This document shows, one piece after another, positions 1-6,120 of a stretch of 6,120 bases of DNA (positions within the stretch are counted from its first letter, which is position 1; the number at the start of each line of letters is the position of its first letter). The stretch comes from Pseudomonadota bacterium (GTDB taxonomy: Bacteria > Pseudomonadota > Alphaproteobacteria > Caulobacterales > Caulobacteraceae). Under the pieces are notes generated by a model that was not told the DNA's origin, did no database searches, and saw only the letters and a list, made by a program, of their open reading frames with translations. The stretch spans positions 1-6,120 of the forward strand of contig JAEYTM010000026.1 in NCBI GenBank assembly GCA_023434015.1. Direction: 5' to 3'. The translations under genes and the position numbers were made by a program.

Positions 1-1233
1 CGACAGCAGCGCGACCGGGGCGCCGATCAGCTCCTCGATCCGCCGCACATATTTCACCGCCGCGCCGGGCAGCTCCTTCCAGGAGCGGGCGCCCTGGGTG
101 GTCTGGCTCCAGCCTTCCAGCTCCTCATAGACCGGGACCAGGCCCGCCTGGGCCTTCAGGCCCGACGGCAGGTAGCTGAATTCCTCGTCGCCGAGCCGGT
201 AGCCGGTGCAGATCTTCAGGCTCGGCAGGCCGTCCAGAACGTCGAGCTTGGTCAGGGCGATGCCGCTGATGCCGTTCAGCGCCACCGACTGGCGCACCAG
301 GGCGGCGTCGAACCAGCCGCAGCGCCGCGAACGGCCGGTCACCGTGCCGAACTCCCGCCCGACGGTGCCGAGGTGCTGCCCGACCTCGTCGTTCAGTTCG
401 GTCGGGAACGGGCCGCCGCCGACGCGGGTGGTGTAGGCCTTGACGATGCCCAGCACATAACCCGCGCCCTTCGGCCCCAGGCCCGAGCCGGCGGCCGCCT
501 GGCCGGCGACCGTGTTCGACGAGGTGACATAGGGATAGGTGCCGTGGTCGACGTCCAGCAGGGCGCCCTGGGCGCCCTCGAACAGCACCCGCTTGCCCGA
601 CTTCACCACCCCGTCGAGCATCAGCCAGGCGGGTTTGGCGAACGGCAGGATCTTCGGGGCCATGGCCTCCAGCTCGGCCAGCAGCGCCCGGCCGTCGGCT
701 TCCGGCAGCCCGAGGCCACGGCGCAGCGGCGCATGGTGGGCCAGCAGGCGGTCGATCTTGGCTTCCAGCGCTTCGCGGTCGGCCAGGTCGGCGACGCGGA
801 TCGCGCGGCGCCCGACCTTGTCCTCATAGGCCGGGCCGATGCCGCGGCCGGTGGTGCCGATCTTGTTGGTCGCCGCGGCTTCCCGCGCCTGGTCGAGGTC
901 GCGATGCAGCGGCAGGATCAGGCAGGCGTTGTCGGCCAGCACCAGCAGGTCAGGGGTGATCGCCACGCCCTGGCCGGCCAGCTTGGCCATCTCCTCGATC
1001 AGGTGCCAGGGATCGACCACCACGCCGTTGCCGATGACCGACAGCTTGCCCTGCACCACGCCCGAGGGCAGCAGGCTCAGCTTGTAGACCTTGTCGCCGA
1101 CGACCAGGGTGTGACCCGCGTTGTGGCCGCCCTGGAAGCGGACGACCACATCCGCCCGGTTGGACAGCCAGTCCACCAGCTTGCCCTTGCCTTCGTCGCC
1201 CCACTGGGCGCCGATAACCGTCACGTTTGCCAT
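1..1233 (-). CDS. purA: Adenylosuccinate synthetase, 3'-truncated by the window edge
   Basis: Cytoplasmic enzyme that joins IMP and aspartate using GTP to make adenylosuccinate, the first committed step from IMP to AMP. Reverse-strand translation from the ATG at 1233 gives 411 codons with no stop before base 1; the family is about 430 residues, so roughly 20 are missing. Visible signatures: GDEGKGK at residues 12-18 with catalytic D13; GGHNAGH at 35-41 with catalytic H41; the IMP-binding stretch GTTGRGIGPAYEDKVGRR at 126-143; FEGAQG at 218-223; TTRVGGGPFPTE at 268-279; VTGRSRRCGWFD at 298-309; and the guanine-binding LTKLDVLDG at 327-335. The start is supported by the canonical N-terminus MANVTVIGAQWGDEGKGK and by a GGGAG ribosome-binding site nine bases upstream. 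All catalytic residues I can place are intact. It is divergent from the VOC gene. Identification is near certain; only the C-terminus is unseen. Confidence 0.98.
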   Translation of the reverse strand, partial: MANVTVIGAQWGDEGKGKLVDWLSNRADVVVRFQGGHNAGHTLVVGDKVYKLSLLPSGVVQGKLSVIGNGVVVDPWHLIEEMAKLAGQGVAITPDLLVLADNACLILPLHRDLDQAREAAATNKIGTTGRGIGPAYEDKVGRRAIRVADLADREALEAKIDRLLAHHAPLRRGLGLPEADGRALLAELEAMAPKILPFAKPAWLMLDGVVKSGKRVLFEGAQGALLDVDHGTYPYVTSSNTVAGQAAAGSGLGPKGAGYVLGIVKAYTTRVGGGPFPTELNDEVGQHLGTVGREFGTVTGRSRRCGWFDAALVRQSVALNGISGIALTKLDVLDGLPSLKICTGYRLGDEEFSYLPSGLKAQAGLVPVYEELEGWSQTTQGARSWKELPGAAVKYVRRIEELIGAPVALLS

Positions 1234-1242
1234 GGGTACGAT

Positions 1243-1247
1243 CTCCC
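1243..1247 (-). promoter_or_regulatory. Ribosome-binding site of purA
   Basis: The minus strand reads GGGAG nine bases before the ATG at 1233. It fits a Shine-Dalgarno sequence and supports this start, which also gives the usual family N-terminus. Confidence 0.7.
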
Positions 1248-1256
1248 GACCCGCCG

Positions 1257-1269
1257 GTTGGACTCCAAC
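1257..1269. promoter_or_regulatory. 13-bp palindrome with central GANTC in the purA leader
   Basis: GTTGGACTCCAAC is a perfect inverted repeat of 6-bp arms around one central base. In purA mRNA it could form a 5-bp stem with a 3-nt loop, about 10 bases upstream of the ribosome-binding site. Its centre GACTC (1261-1265) is a GANTC site, the target of the CcrM methylase found in most alphaproteobacteria. It could be an operator, a leader hairpin or a methylation-sensitive site; none is shown. Confidence 0.4.
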
Positions 1270-1343
1270 ACGCCCTTCGACAGGTGCTCGGCGCGTGGAG
1301 ATGGGGATCGATGTGGCGCTGGGGCGGGCCCCGGCGCGGGCGG

Positions 1344-1372
1344 GGTGTAGACCAGCCGGCGTCGCGTCTCAA
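1344..1372 (-). promoter_or_regulatory. Candidate housekeeping promoter of purA
   Basis: On the minus strand a -35-like TTGAGA (1367-1372) and a -10-like TACACC (1344-1349) are separated by exactly 17 bases. The extended boxes TTGAGAC and TCTACACC resemble the alphaproteobacterial vegetative pattern (TTGAC-type and GCTANAWC-type). Transcription would start near 1336-1338, giving a leader of about 100 nt before the ATG. This is a pattern match by eye; no start site is demonstrated. Confidence 0.55.
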
Positions 1373-1399
1373 GCCCCTCGCGCCGGCGCCGGCGTCGCG
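1355..1399. repeat. 12-bp direct repeat around the purA -35 box
   Basis: The plus strand reads GCCGGCGTCGCG at 1355-1366 and again, identically, at 1388-1399, a 33-bp period (about three helical turns). One copy fills most of the spacer between the purA -10 and -35 boxes; the other lies upstream of the -35. This could be a paired operator, but GC-rich DNA produces chance repeats, so function is inference. Confidence 0.5.
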
Positions 1400-1413
1400 C
1401 TATCAGGGCGACC

Positions 1414-1833
1414 ATGGATATCCCGCGTTTCCACCTCGCCTTTCCGGTCCGCGATATCGAAGAGGCCCGCGCCTTCTACGGCGGCCTGCTGGGCTGTCCC
1501 GAGGGCCGCTCCGCCGAGGACTGGGTCGATTTCGACTTCTACGGCCATCAGGTCGTGGCCCACCTGGCGCCCGACGAATGCGGCCACCGCTCCACCAATC
1601 CCGTCGACGGCGAGGACGTGCCGGTCCGCCACTTCGGCGCCCTGCTGACCCTGCCGCAGTGGGAGGCCCTGGCCGAGCGCCTGCGCGCCGCCGGGACGCG
1701 GTTCATCATCGAACCGCAGATCCGCTTCAAGGGCTTGCCGGGCGAGCAGGCGACGATGTTCTTCCTCGACCCCTCGGGCAACGCCCTGGAGTTCAAGGCC
1801 TTCGCCGACGACGCCATGGTCTTCGCCAAATGA
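1414..1833 (+). CDS. VOC-family protein (glyoxalase/dioxygenase fold)
   Basis: A 139-residue protein of the vicinal oxygen chelate superfamily, probably a soluble cytoplasmic metalloprotein; the reaction is not identifiable. Two beta-alpha-beta-beta-beta modules can be read: residues 5-51, opening with FHLAFPVRDIEEARAFYGGLLG, and residues 71-131, ending in the typical FFLDPSGNALEFKAF. Likely metal ligands in the usual four positions are H7, H50 (in VVAHL), H73 (in VRHFGALL) and E126, so the site looks complete. Length is normal for a single-chain two-module VOC protein. The start is chosen because the fold begins at once after it; a weak AGGG lies five bases upstream. The stop overlaps the start of the downstream dehydratase gene (ATGA), implying co-translation. 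Glyoxalase I, extradiol dioxygenase, isomerase and fosfomycin-resistance roles cannot be separated here. Confidence 0.9.
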   Translation: MDIPRFHLAFPVRDIEEARAFYGGLLGCPEGRSAEDWVDFDFYGHQVVAHLAPDECGHRSTNPVDGEDVPVRHFGALLTLPQWEALAERLRAAGTRFIIEPQIRFKGLPGEQATMFFLDPSGNALEFKAFADDAMVFAK

Positions 1834-2807
1834 CGGTGAAGCTGGCCGATATCGAGGCCGCCGCCGGCCGCCTCGCCGGTCAGGCTGTCGAAACCCCGCT
1901 GATCGAGAGCCCGGCGCTGAACGAACGCCTCGGCGCCCGGGTGCTCATCAAGCCCGAGACCCTGCAGCGGGTCGGCGCCTTCAAGTTCCGCGGGGCCTTC
2001 AACCGCCTGGTCCAGCTCTCGCCGGAGGCGCGCCAGCGCGGCGTGGTCGCCTTCTCCTCCGGCAACCACGCGCAAGGGGTGGCGCTCGCCGCCAGGCTGC
2101 TGGGCATGCCGGCCCTGATCGTCATGCCGTCCGACGCCCCGCAGGTGAAGGTCGAGGCGACCCGCGGCTATGGGGCCGAGGTCCGCACCTACGACCGCCT
2201 GACCGAGAGCCGCGAGGCCATCGCCGCCGGCATCGCCGCCGAACGCGGCGCGACCGTCGTCCCGGCCTTCGACGACCCGCACGTCATCGCCGGCCAGGGC
2301 ACGGTGGGCCTGGAACTGGTCCGCCAGGCGCGCGCCCTTGGCGCCGAGCTCGACCTCGCCCTGGCGCCGATCAGCGGCGGCGGCCTGATCGGCGGCCTCT
2401 CCGTCGCCCTCAAGGCGCTGTCGCCGGTCACCGACGTCTGGGGCGTCGAGCCGGCCCTGTTCGACGACGTCGCCCGGTCGCTGGCGGCTGGCGAGCGGGT
2501 CACCCTCAAGCCCACCGGCCGTTCGCTCTGCGACGCCCTGGAATCGCCCTTCCCCGGCGAACTCACCTTCCCGCTGATGCAGCGGAACCTCGCCGGCGCC
2601 GTCGGCGTCACCGACCCGGAGGTGACCGAGGCCATGCGCTACGCCTTCTCCACCCTGAAGCTGGTGGTCGAGCCGGGCGGCGCGGTCGGCCTCGCGGCCC
2701 TGCTCACCGGCAAGGTCGCCTGCGCCGGCAAGACCGTCGGCCTCGTCCTCTCGGGCGGCAACGTCGACCCGGAGCTGTTCGCGCGCGTCCTGCGCGGCGA
2801 GGTCTGA
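1830..2807 (+). CDS. PLP-dependent threonine/serine dehydratase or serine racemase-like enzyme
   Basis: A 325-residue fold-type II PLP enzyme. Family members convert L-threonine or L-serine to 2-oxobutyrate or pyruvate plus ammonia, or racemise serine, in the cytoplasm. Visible: ETPLIESPALNERLG near the N-terminus (21-35); the Schiff-base lysine K52 in AFKFRGAFN; SSGNHAQG at 76-83, contacting substrate and cofactor; the phosphate-binding glycine loop SGGGLIGG at 182-189; and SGGN at 308-311 near the pyridine nitrogen. There is no C-terminal ACT-like regulatory domain, so it resembles the short catabolic (TdcB-type) or racemase forms rather than the roughly 510-residue biosynthetic IlvA. GVEPALFDD (205-213) has E207 and D213 where serine racemases bind a divalent metal. 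The reading frame is open far upstream to 1227, but homology begins only at the ATG at 1830, which overlaps the VOC stop by 4 bp. No clear Shine-Dalgarno precedes it, so translation is probably coupled. Substrate remains open. Confidence 0.92.
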   Translation: MTVKLADIEAAAGRLAGQAVETPLIESPALNERLGARVLIKPETLQRVGAFKFRGAFNRLVQLSPEARQRGVVAFSSGNHAQGVALAARLLGMPALIVMPSDAPQVKVEATRGYGAEVRTYDRLTESREAIAAGIAAERGATVVPAFDDPHVIAGQGTVGLELVRQARALGAELDLALAPISGGGLIGGLSVALKALSPVTDVWGVEPALFDDVARSLAAGERVTLKPTGRSLCDALESPFPGELTFPLMQRNLAGAVGVTDPEVTEAMRYAFSTLKLVVEPGGAVGLAALLTGKVACAGKTVGLVLSGGNVDPELFARVLRGEV

Positions 2808-2821
2808 GCGTCGCGGGACGC
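2808..2821. terminator. Small dyad between convergent genes, weak terminator candidate
   Basis: GCGTC-GCGG-GACGC forms a 5-bp stem with a 4-base loop directly after the dehydratase stop and nine bases past the RND pump stop on the other strand, so it could act on both transcripts. There is no T-tract on either side, so intrinsic termination is uncertain. Confidence 0.3.
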
Positions 2822-2829
2822 CGCCGGCC

Positions 2830-5800
2830 CTAGAGCCTGTCCTCCGGCACGGCCGCGCCGGGCGCGTGCGGCGGCGTGATCAGCTTCGCGAGCCTCGGCT
2901 TCAGCCAGTTCTCGAAGTCGTCGACGAAGCGGTAGACCACCGGCACCAGCACCAGCGACAGGATGGTCGAGGTGATCAGGCCGCCGATCACCGCCACCGC
3001 CATCGGCTGGCGGAACTCCGCGCCCTTCTCCAGCGCCATCGCCGTCGGCAGCATGCCGGCCGCCATCGCCAGGGTGGTCATGACGATGGGACGGGCCCGC
3101 TCGCGGCAGGCGTCGATCAGGGCGTCGTGCTGGGTCATGCCCTCGCGCTCGCGCTCGATGGCGTACTCGACCAGCAGGATCGAGTTCTTGGCCGCCAGGC
3201 CCATCAGCATCAGGAAGCCGATCAGCGAGGGGATCGACAGCGACAGGTTGAGCGCCAGCAGGCCGATGAACGCCCCGCCCACCGCCAGCGGCAGCGCCGC
3301 CAGGATGACGATCGGCTTGAAGAAGCTGCGGAACAGCAGCACCAGCACGGCGTACATCAGGAACACCGCGGTGGCGAAGGCGACCACGAAGCCGCCGAAC
3401 ATCTCGGCCATGGCCTCGCTGTCGCCCACCGCGCCCGGCCGCACGCCGTCGGGCAGGTTCTTCATGATCGGCAGGGCGTTGACCGCCTTGGTGGCCTCGC
3501 CCAGCTCGACCCCGTCGCCCAGCTCGGCCTGGATGGTGATCTGCCGCTCGCGGTTCAGCCGGTCGATCCGCGCCGGGCCGGCCTGAAACTCCACATCGGC
3601 CACGGCGCCCAGGGTGGTCGTCCCGCCGGTGGCCGTCGGCAGCCGCAGCTGGCGGATCTGCTCGATGTCGGCCCGCGCCGATTCCGGCAGCCGGATGCGG
3701 ATCGGGATCCGCCGCTCACCCTCGTTGAGCTTGGGCACATTGGCGTCGATGTCGCCGACCGTCGCCACCCGGGCCGCCTGGGCGATGGTCGCCACCGAGA
3801 CGCCCAGGCGGGCGGCCTCGTCGGCCTTGGGCCGGATCACCACCTCGGGGCCGACCGGAGGGTTGGCCGGGCGGGGGTCGGCGATCACGTCGAGCGTGCG
3901 CATCTGCCGCTCCAGCTCCAGGGCCGCGAGTTCCAGCGCCTTCGGATCGTCGCCGGTCAGCACCTGCTGGAAGCCGGCCGCGCCCTGGGGATCGAGGAAG
4001 TTGAGCCGGGCGTCCGGGATGGCGGCGATCTCGGCCCGCACCCGGTCCTTCAGTTGGTTGCCGGTGACCTTGCGGTCGGGCCGCATCAGCACGGTCAGGG
4101 TCCCGCCCCGCAGGTCGCTGCCGCCCGGACCGCCGCCGGGGCCGAAGTTGGCCACCGTCGAGCCGACCTGGGTGAAGACGTCGGTGACCTCCGGCTGGGC
4201 CTGCATCACCCGCGTCACCGCCAGGACCGTCTCCTCCATGTCCTGCAAGGTCGCGCCCGGCGGCCCCTGGACGTTGATGTAGACGTAGTCGGGGTCCCCC
4301 GGCGGCTGGAAGCCCTGCGGCAGCTGGGCGGCCAGGGACACCGAGCCGAAGAACAGCAGCACGCCGATGATCGCCGAGATGATCCGGTGCGCCAGGGCCC
4401 ATTCGAGCACGTTGCGGTAAAAGCCTTCGAACGGCTTGCGCGGGTGCGGCTTGGTCGAGGGCTTCAGGAAATAGGCCGCCATCAGCGGCGTCACCAGCCG
4501 CGCCACCAGCAGCGAGAACAGCACCGCCACGCTGACGGTCAGACCGAACTCCTTGAAGAACTGGCCGGCGATGCCGGGCATGAAGCTCACCGGGGTGAAC
4601 ACCACGACGATGGCCATGGTGGTCGCCACCACGGCCAGGCCGATGGCGTCGGCGCCTTCCAGCGCCGCCTGGAACGGCCGCGCCCCGCGGGCCACCCGTT
4701 TCTCGATGTTCTCGATCTCGACGATGGCGTCGTCGACCAGGATGCGGATCACCAGGGTCAGGGCGAGCAGGGTCACCAGGTTCAGCGAGAAGCCGGCCGC
4801 CTTCATCACCAGGAAGGTCGGGATCAGCGAGATCGGCATGGCCAGCACGGTGATCGCCGTCGCCCGCCAGTCGCGCAGGAACAGCAGCACCACCAGGGCG
4901 GTCAGGAACACGCCTTCCAGCAACACGTGCTGGGTGGCGCGGAAGTTGTCGCGGGTCTCGTCCACCGAGGCGTAGATCTTGGTGAACTTGACCTCGGGAT
5001 TGGCCTTCTCGAGCGCCGCGAGCTTGGCGTTCACCCCGTCCTCGACGCTCACGTCCGAGGAGTCCTTGGTCTTGGACACCTGGAAGCCGACCACCGGGCG
5101 GCCGTTCAGCCGGGCGAAGCCGCGGGCCTCGGCCGAGCCGTCGCCGATCTCGGCCACGTCGGTCAGCCGCACATAGCCGCCGGCCCCGGTCGGGATGGTC
5201 AGGGCGCGCAGTTGCTCCACCGTCTCCACCGAGCCGAGCACCCGCACGGTCTGCTCGCGGCCGCCGATCTCGATCCGCCCGCCCGGCGCATCGAGCTGGA
5301 AGCCGTTCAGGGCGTTGTTCAGCTGGTTGGCGGTCAGGCCGCGCGCCGCCATCCGGTCGGGGTCGATCAGCACGTTGATCTCGCGGGCCACGCCGCCGAC
5401 GCGCGAGACCTGGGCCACGCCGGACACCGTCTGCAGCTCGCGCGCTATGCCGTCGTCGATGTACCAGGAGAGCTGCTCGTCCGACATGGACGGCGCCTCC
5501 ACCGCATAGGTGATGATCGGAAAGGCGCTGTCGATCTCGAGCTGTATGACCTGCGGTTCGTCGATGTCCCGCGGCAGCACCTGCCGCGCCTGGTCCATCT
5601 TGGCGCGGACCTCGTCGGTCTTCTTCTGCAGGTCCTCGCCCATCTCGAACTGGATCGAGGTGGTCGAGACCCCCTGGGTCACCACCGACTGGATGTTGTC
5701 GACCCCGGTGATGCCGGTGATCGCGTCCTCCACCGGGCGGGTGATCTGGGTCTCCATCTCGCCGGGCGCCGCGCCCGACTGGGTGACCGTCACCGCCACG

Positions 5801-5961
5801 ATGGGGAACTGGATGTTGGGGAACTGCTTGATGGCCAGGTTCGAATAGGCCAGCACCCCGCCGACCAGCAGCCCGAGGAACAGCAGCGCCACCGGCACCG
5901 GGTTGCGGATCGCCCAGGCGGAGATCGGGAAGTGCTGGCCCGCGGGCTTGGCCTGGCTCAT
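2830..5961 (-). CDS. RND multidrug-type efflux transporter, inner-membrane subunit
   Basis: A complete 1043-residue proton-driven exporter of the AcrB/HAE1-like RND family, which works as a trimer in the inner membrane with a periplasmic adaptor and an outer-membrane channel. The layout is standard: TM1 near residues 18-39, a large periplasmic loop (40-335), TM2-TM6 (about 340-497), TM7 (about 525-546), a second periplasmic loop (547-850) and TM8-TM12 (about 856-1012). Proton-relay residues match AcrB: D410 and D411 in LVDDAIVEIENIE (TM4), K925 in GLAAKNSILLVEYA (TM10), and R955 and T962 in RERARPIVMTT (TM11). Oddities are R406, where the family normally has glycine, and a glycine-rich stretch at 607-614. 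The start ATG overlaps the adaptor stop (ATGA), with AAGG ten bases upstream. The sequence suggests drug/organic-solute rather than heavy-metal (CzcA-type) export, but the substrate is unknown. Confidence 0.96.
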   Translation of the reverse strand: MSQAKPAGQHFPISAWAIRNPVPVALLFLGLLVGGVLAYSNLAIKQFPNIQFPIVAVTVTQSGAAPGEMETQITRPVEDAITGITGVDNIQSVVTQGVSTTSIQFEMGEDLQKKTDEVRAKMDQARQVLPRDIDEPQVIQLEIDSAFPIITYAVEAPSMSDEQLSWYIDDGIARELQTVSGVAQVSRVGGVAREINVLIDPDRMAARGLTANQLNNALNGFQLDAPGGRIEIGGREQTVRVLGSVETVEQLRALTIPTGAGGYVRLTDVAEIGDGSAEARGFARLNGRPVVGFQVSKTKDSSDVSVEDGVNAKLAALEKANPEVKFTKIYASVDETRDNFRATQHVLLEGVFLTALVVLLFLRDWRATAITVLAMPISLIPTFLVMKAAGFSLNLVTLLALTLVIRILVDDAIVEIENIEKRVARGARPFQAALEGADAIGLAVVATTMAIVVVFTPVSFMPGIAGQFFKEFGLTVSVAVLFSLLVARLVTPLMAAYFLKPSTKPHPRKPFEGFYRNVLEWALAHRIISAIIGVLLFFGSVSLAAQLPQGFQPPGDPDYVYINVQGPPGATLQDMEETVLAVTRVMQAQPEVTDVFTQVGSTVANFGPGGGPGGSDLRGGTLTVLMRPDRKVTGNQLKDRVRAEIAAIPDARLNFLDPQGAAGFQQVLTGDDPKALELAALELERQMRTLDVIADPRPANPPVGPEVVIRPKADEAARLGVSVATIAQAARVATVGDIDANVPKLNEGERRIPIRIRLPESARADIEQIRQLRLPTATGGTTTLGAVADVEFQAGPARIDRLNRERQITIQAELGDGVELGEATKAVNALPIMKNLPDGVRPGAVGDSEAMAEMFGGFVVAFATAVFLMYAVLVLLFRSFFKPIVILAALPLAVGGAFIGLLALNLSLSIPSLIGFLMLMGLAAKNSILLVEYAIEREREGMTQHDALIDACRERARPIVMTTLAMAAGMLPTAMALEKGAEFRQPMAVAVIGGLITSTILSLVLVPVVYRFVDDFENWLKPRLAKLITPPHAPGAAVPEDRL

Positions 5962-6120
5962 CGCGCGGCCGCCTTGGCGGGCGCGGCCTTGGCCGCGGGG
6001 GCCGCGGGGGCCGCGGCGGCGGCCTGCGTCGGCCTGACAAGGTCGCCGTCAAGCAGGAAGGCTGCGGCGTTCTGCACGATCACCGTGCCGGCGGCCGGGC
6101 CGCGGACGACCTCCACCATG
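5958..6120 (-). CDS. RND efflux periplasmic adaptor (membrane fusion protein), C-terminal end only
   Basis: The minus strand is open from the window edge to a TGA at 5958-5960, giving 53 residues. The first 29, MVEVVRGPAAGTVIVQNAAA followed by FLLDGDLVR, match the C-terminal membrane-proximal end of HlyD/AcrA-type adaptors, which usually reads like VVxGL-x-GxxVVxxGxxxLxDGxxV. The protein would bridge the inner-membrane pump and the outer-membrane channel in the periplasm. The last 23 residues are a low-complexity Ala/Pro/Lys tail (TQAAAAAPAAP, then AAKAAPAKAAAR), longer than the short tails common in the family. The stop overlaps the pump start by 4 bp (ATGA), the usual adaptor-then-pump order. 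The leading ATG at 6119 is internal; the true start lies outside the window. The family call rests on a short stretch plus strong context. Confidence 0.82.
   Translation of the reverse strand, partial: MVEVVRGPAAGTVIVQNAAAFLLDGDLVRPTQAAAAAPAAPAAKAAPAKAAAR
5992..6016. repeat. 9-bp tandem repeat in the adaptor tail
   Basis: The plus strand reads GCCGCGGGG twice in tandem (5992-6000, 6001-6009), then a partial third copy GCCGCGG (6010-6016). On the minus strand it encodes the Ala-Ala-Pro units of the adaptor's C-terminal tail, so copy changes would keep the frame. Confidence 0.6.

Noticed and set aside
1319..1346. A GC-only stretch with GGGGCGGG and CCCC runs, considered as a hairpin or G-quadruplex element
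   Set aside because: The possible stems are short (4-5 bp) with very small loops, and the G-runs do not form a regular four-tract pattern; base composition explains it.
373..1350. A 325-codon plus-strand open frame antisense to purA
   Set aside because: It lies opposite a certain purA, has no recognisable domain, and its composition is what high-GC antisense frames produce.
1227..1829. A 201-codon N-terminal extension of the dehydratase frame
   Set aside because: This part runs through the purA leader and out of frame across the VOC gene, with Arg/Pro-rich sequence. Dehydratase homology begins at 1830, where an ATGA overlap gives a natural start.
1548..2282. A 244-codon minus-strand frame opposite the VOC and dehydratase genes
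   Set aside because: Antisense to two well-supported genes, no domain recognised, typical high-GC shadow.
2963..5848. Several Ser/Arg/Thr-rich plus-strand frames opposite the RND pump (such as 2963-3586, 3614-4282, 4553-4975, 5510-5848)
   Set aside because: All are antisense to the conserved pump, lack recognisable domains and have biased composition.
3716..6052. A 778-codon minus-strand open frame overlapping the RND pump gene
   Set aside because: It is out of frame with the well-conserved pump, very rich in Arg, Gly, Pro and Ala, and has no fold signature; a frame shadow of GC-rich coding DNA.

Overview
The window looks like ordinary chromosomal DNA of a high-GC Gram-negative bacterium. 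By eye GC is about 70%, with codon third positions almost all G or C. The protein sequence styles, a promoter-like site of the alphaproteobacterial type (TTGAGAC/TCTACACC) and sparse GANTC sites suggest an alphaproteobacterium, perhaps of the Caulobacter/Phenylobacterium group. That taxonomic placement is inference, not proof.

Layout. Bases 1-1233 (minus strand) hold purA, adenylosuccinate synthetase, with only its last residues and stop lost off the left edge. Bases 1234-1413 are a divergent intergenic region, the only sizeable non-coding stretch. It carries a good purA promoter candidate, a 12-bp direct repeat around that promoter and a 13-bp palindrome in the purA leader. On the plus strand follows a two-gene unit, a VOC (glyoxalase/dioxygenase fold) protein at 1414-1833 and a fold-type II PLP threonine/serine dehydratase or racemase at 1830-2807, joined by a 4-bp ATGA overlap. 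A 22-bp gap with a small dyad separates this unit from a convergent minus-strand efflux operon: the C-terminal 53 residues of an RND periplasmic adaptor (5958-6120, cut by the right edge), then a complete 1043-residue RND inner-membrane transporter (2830-5961), again joined by an ATGA overlap.

How the genes work together. The adaptor and RND pump should form two parts of a proton-driven tripartite exporter; no outer-membrane channel gene is visible. The VOC protein and dehydratase are probably co-translated, but their shared job is not evident. purA is a housekeeping gene of AMP synthesis, unrelated to its neighbours.

I find no mobile element, CRISPR array, RNA gene or undescribed multi-gene system. 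The most noteworthy details are an arginine where RND pumps normally have glycine, four residues before the proton-relay aspartate pair in TM4, and the repeat/palindrome architecture of the purA control region.
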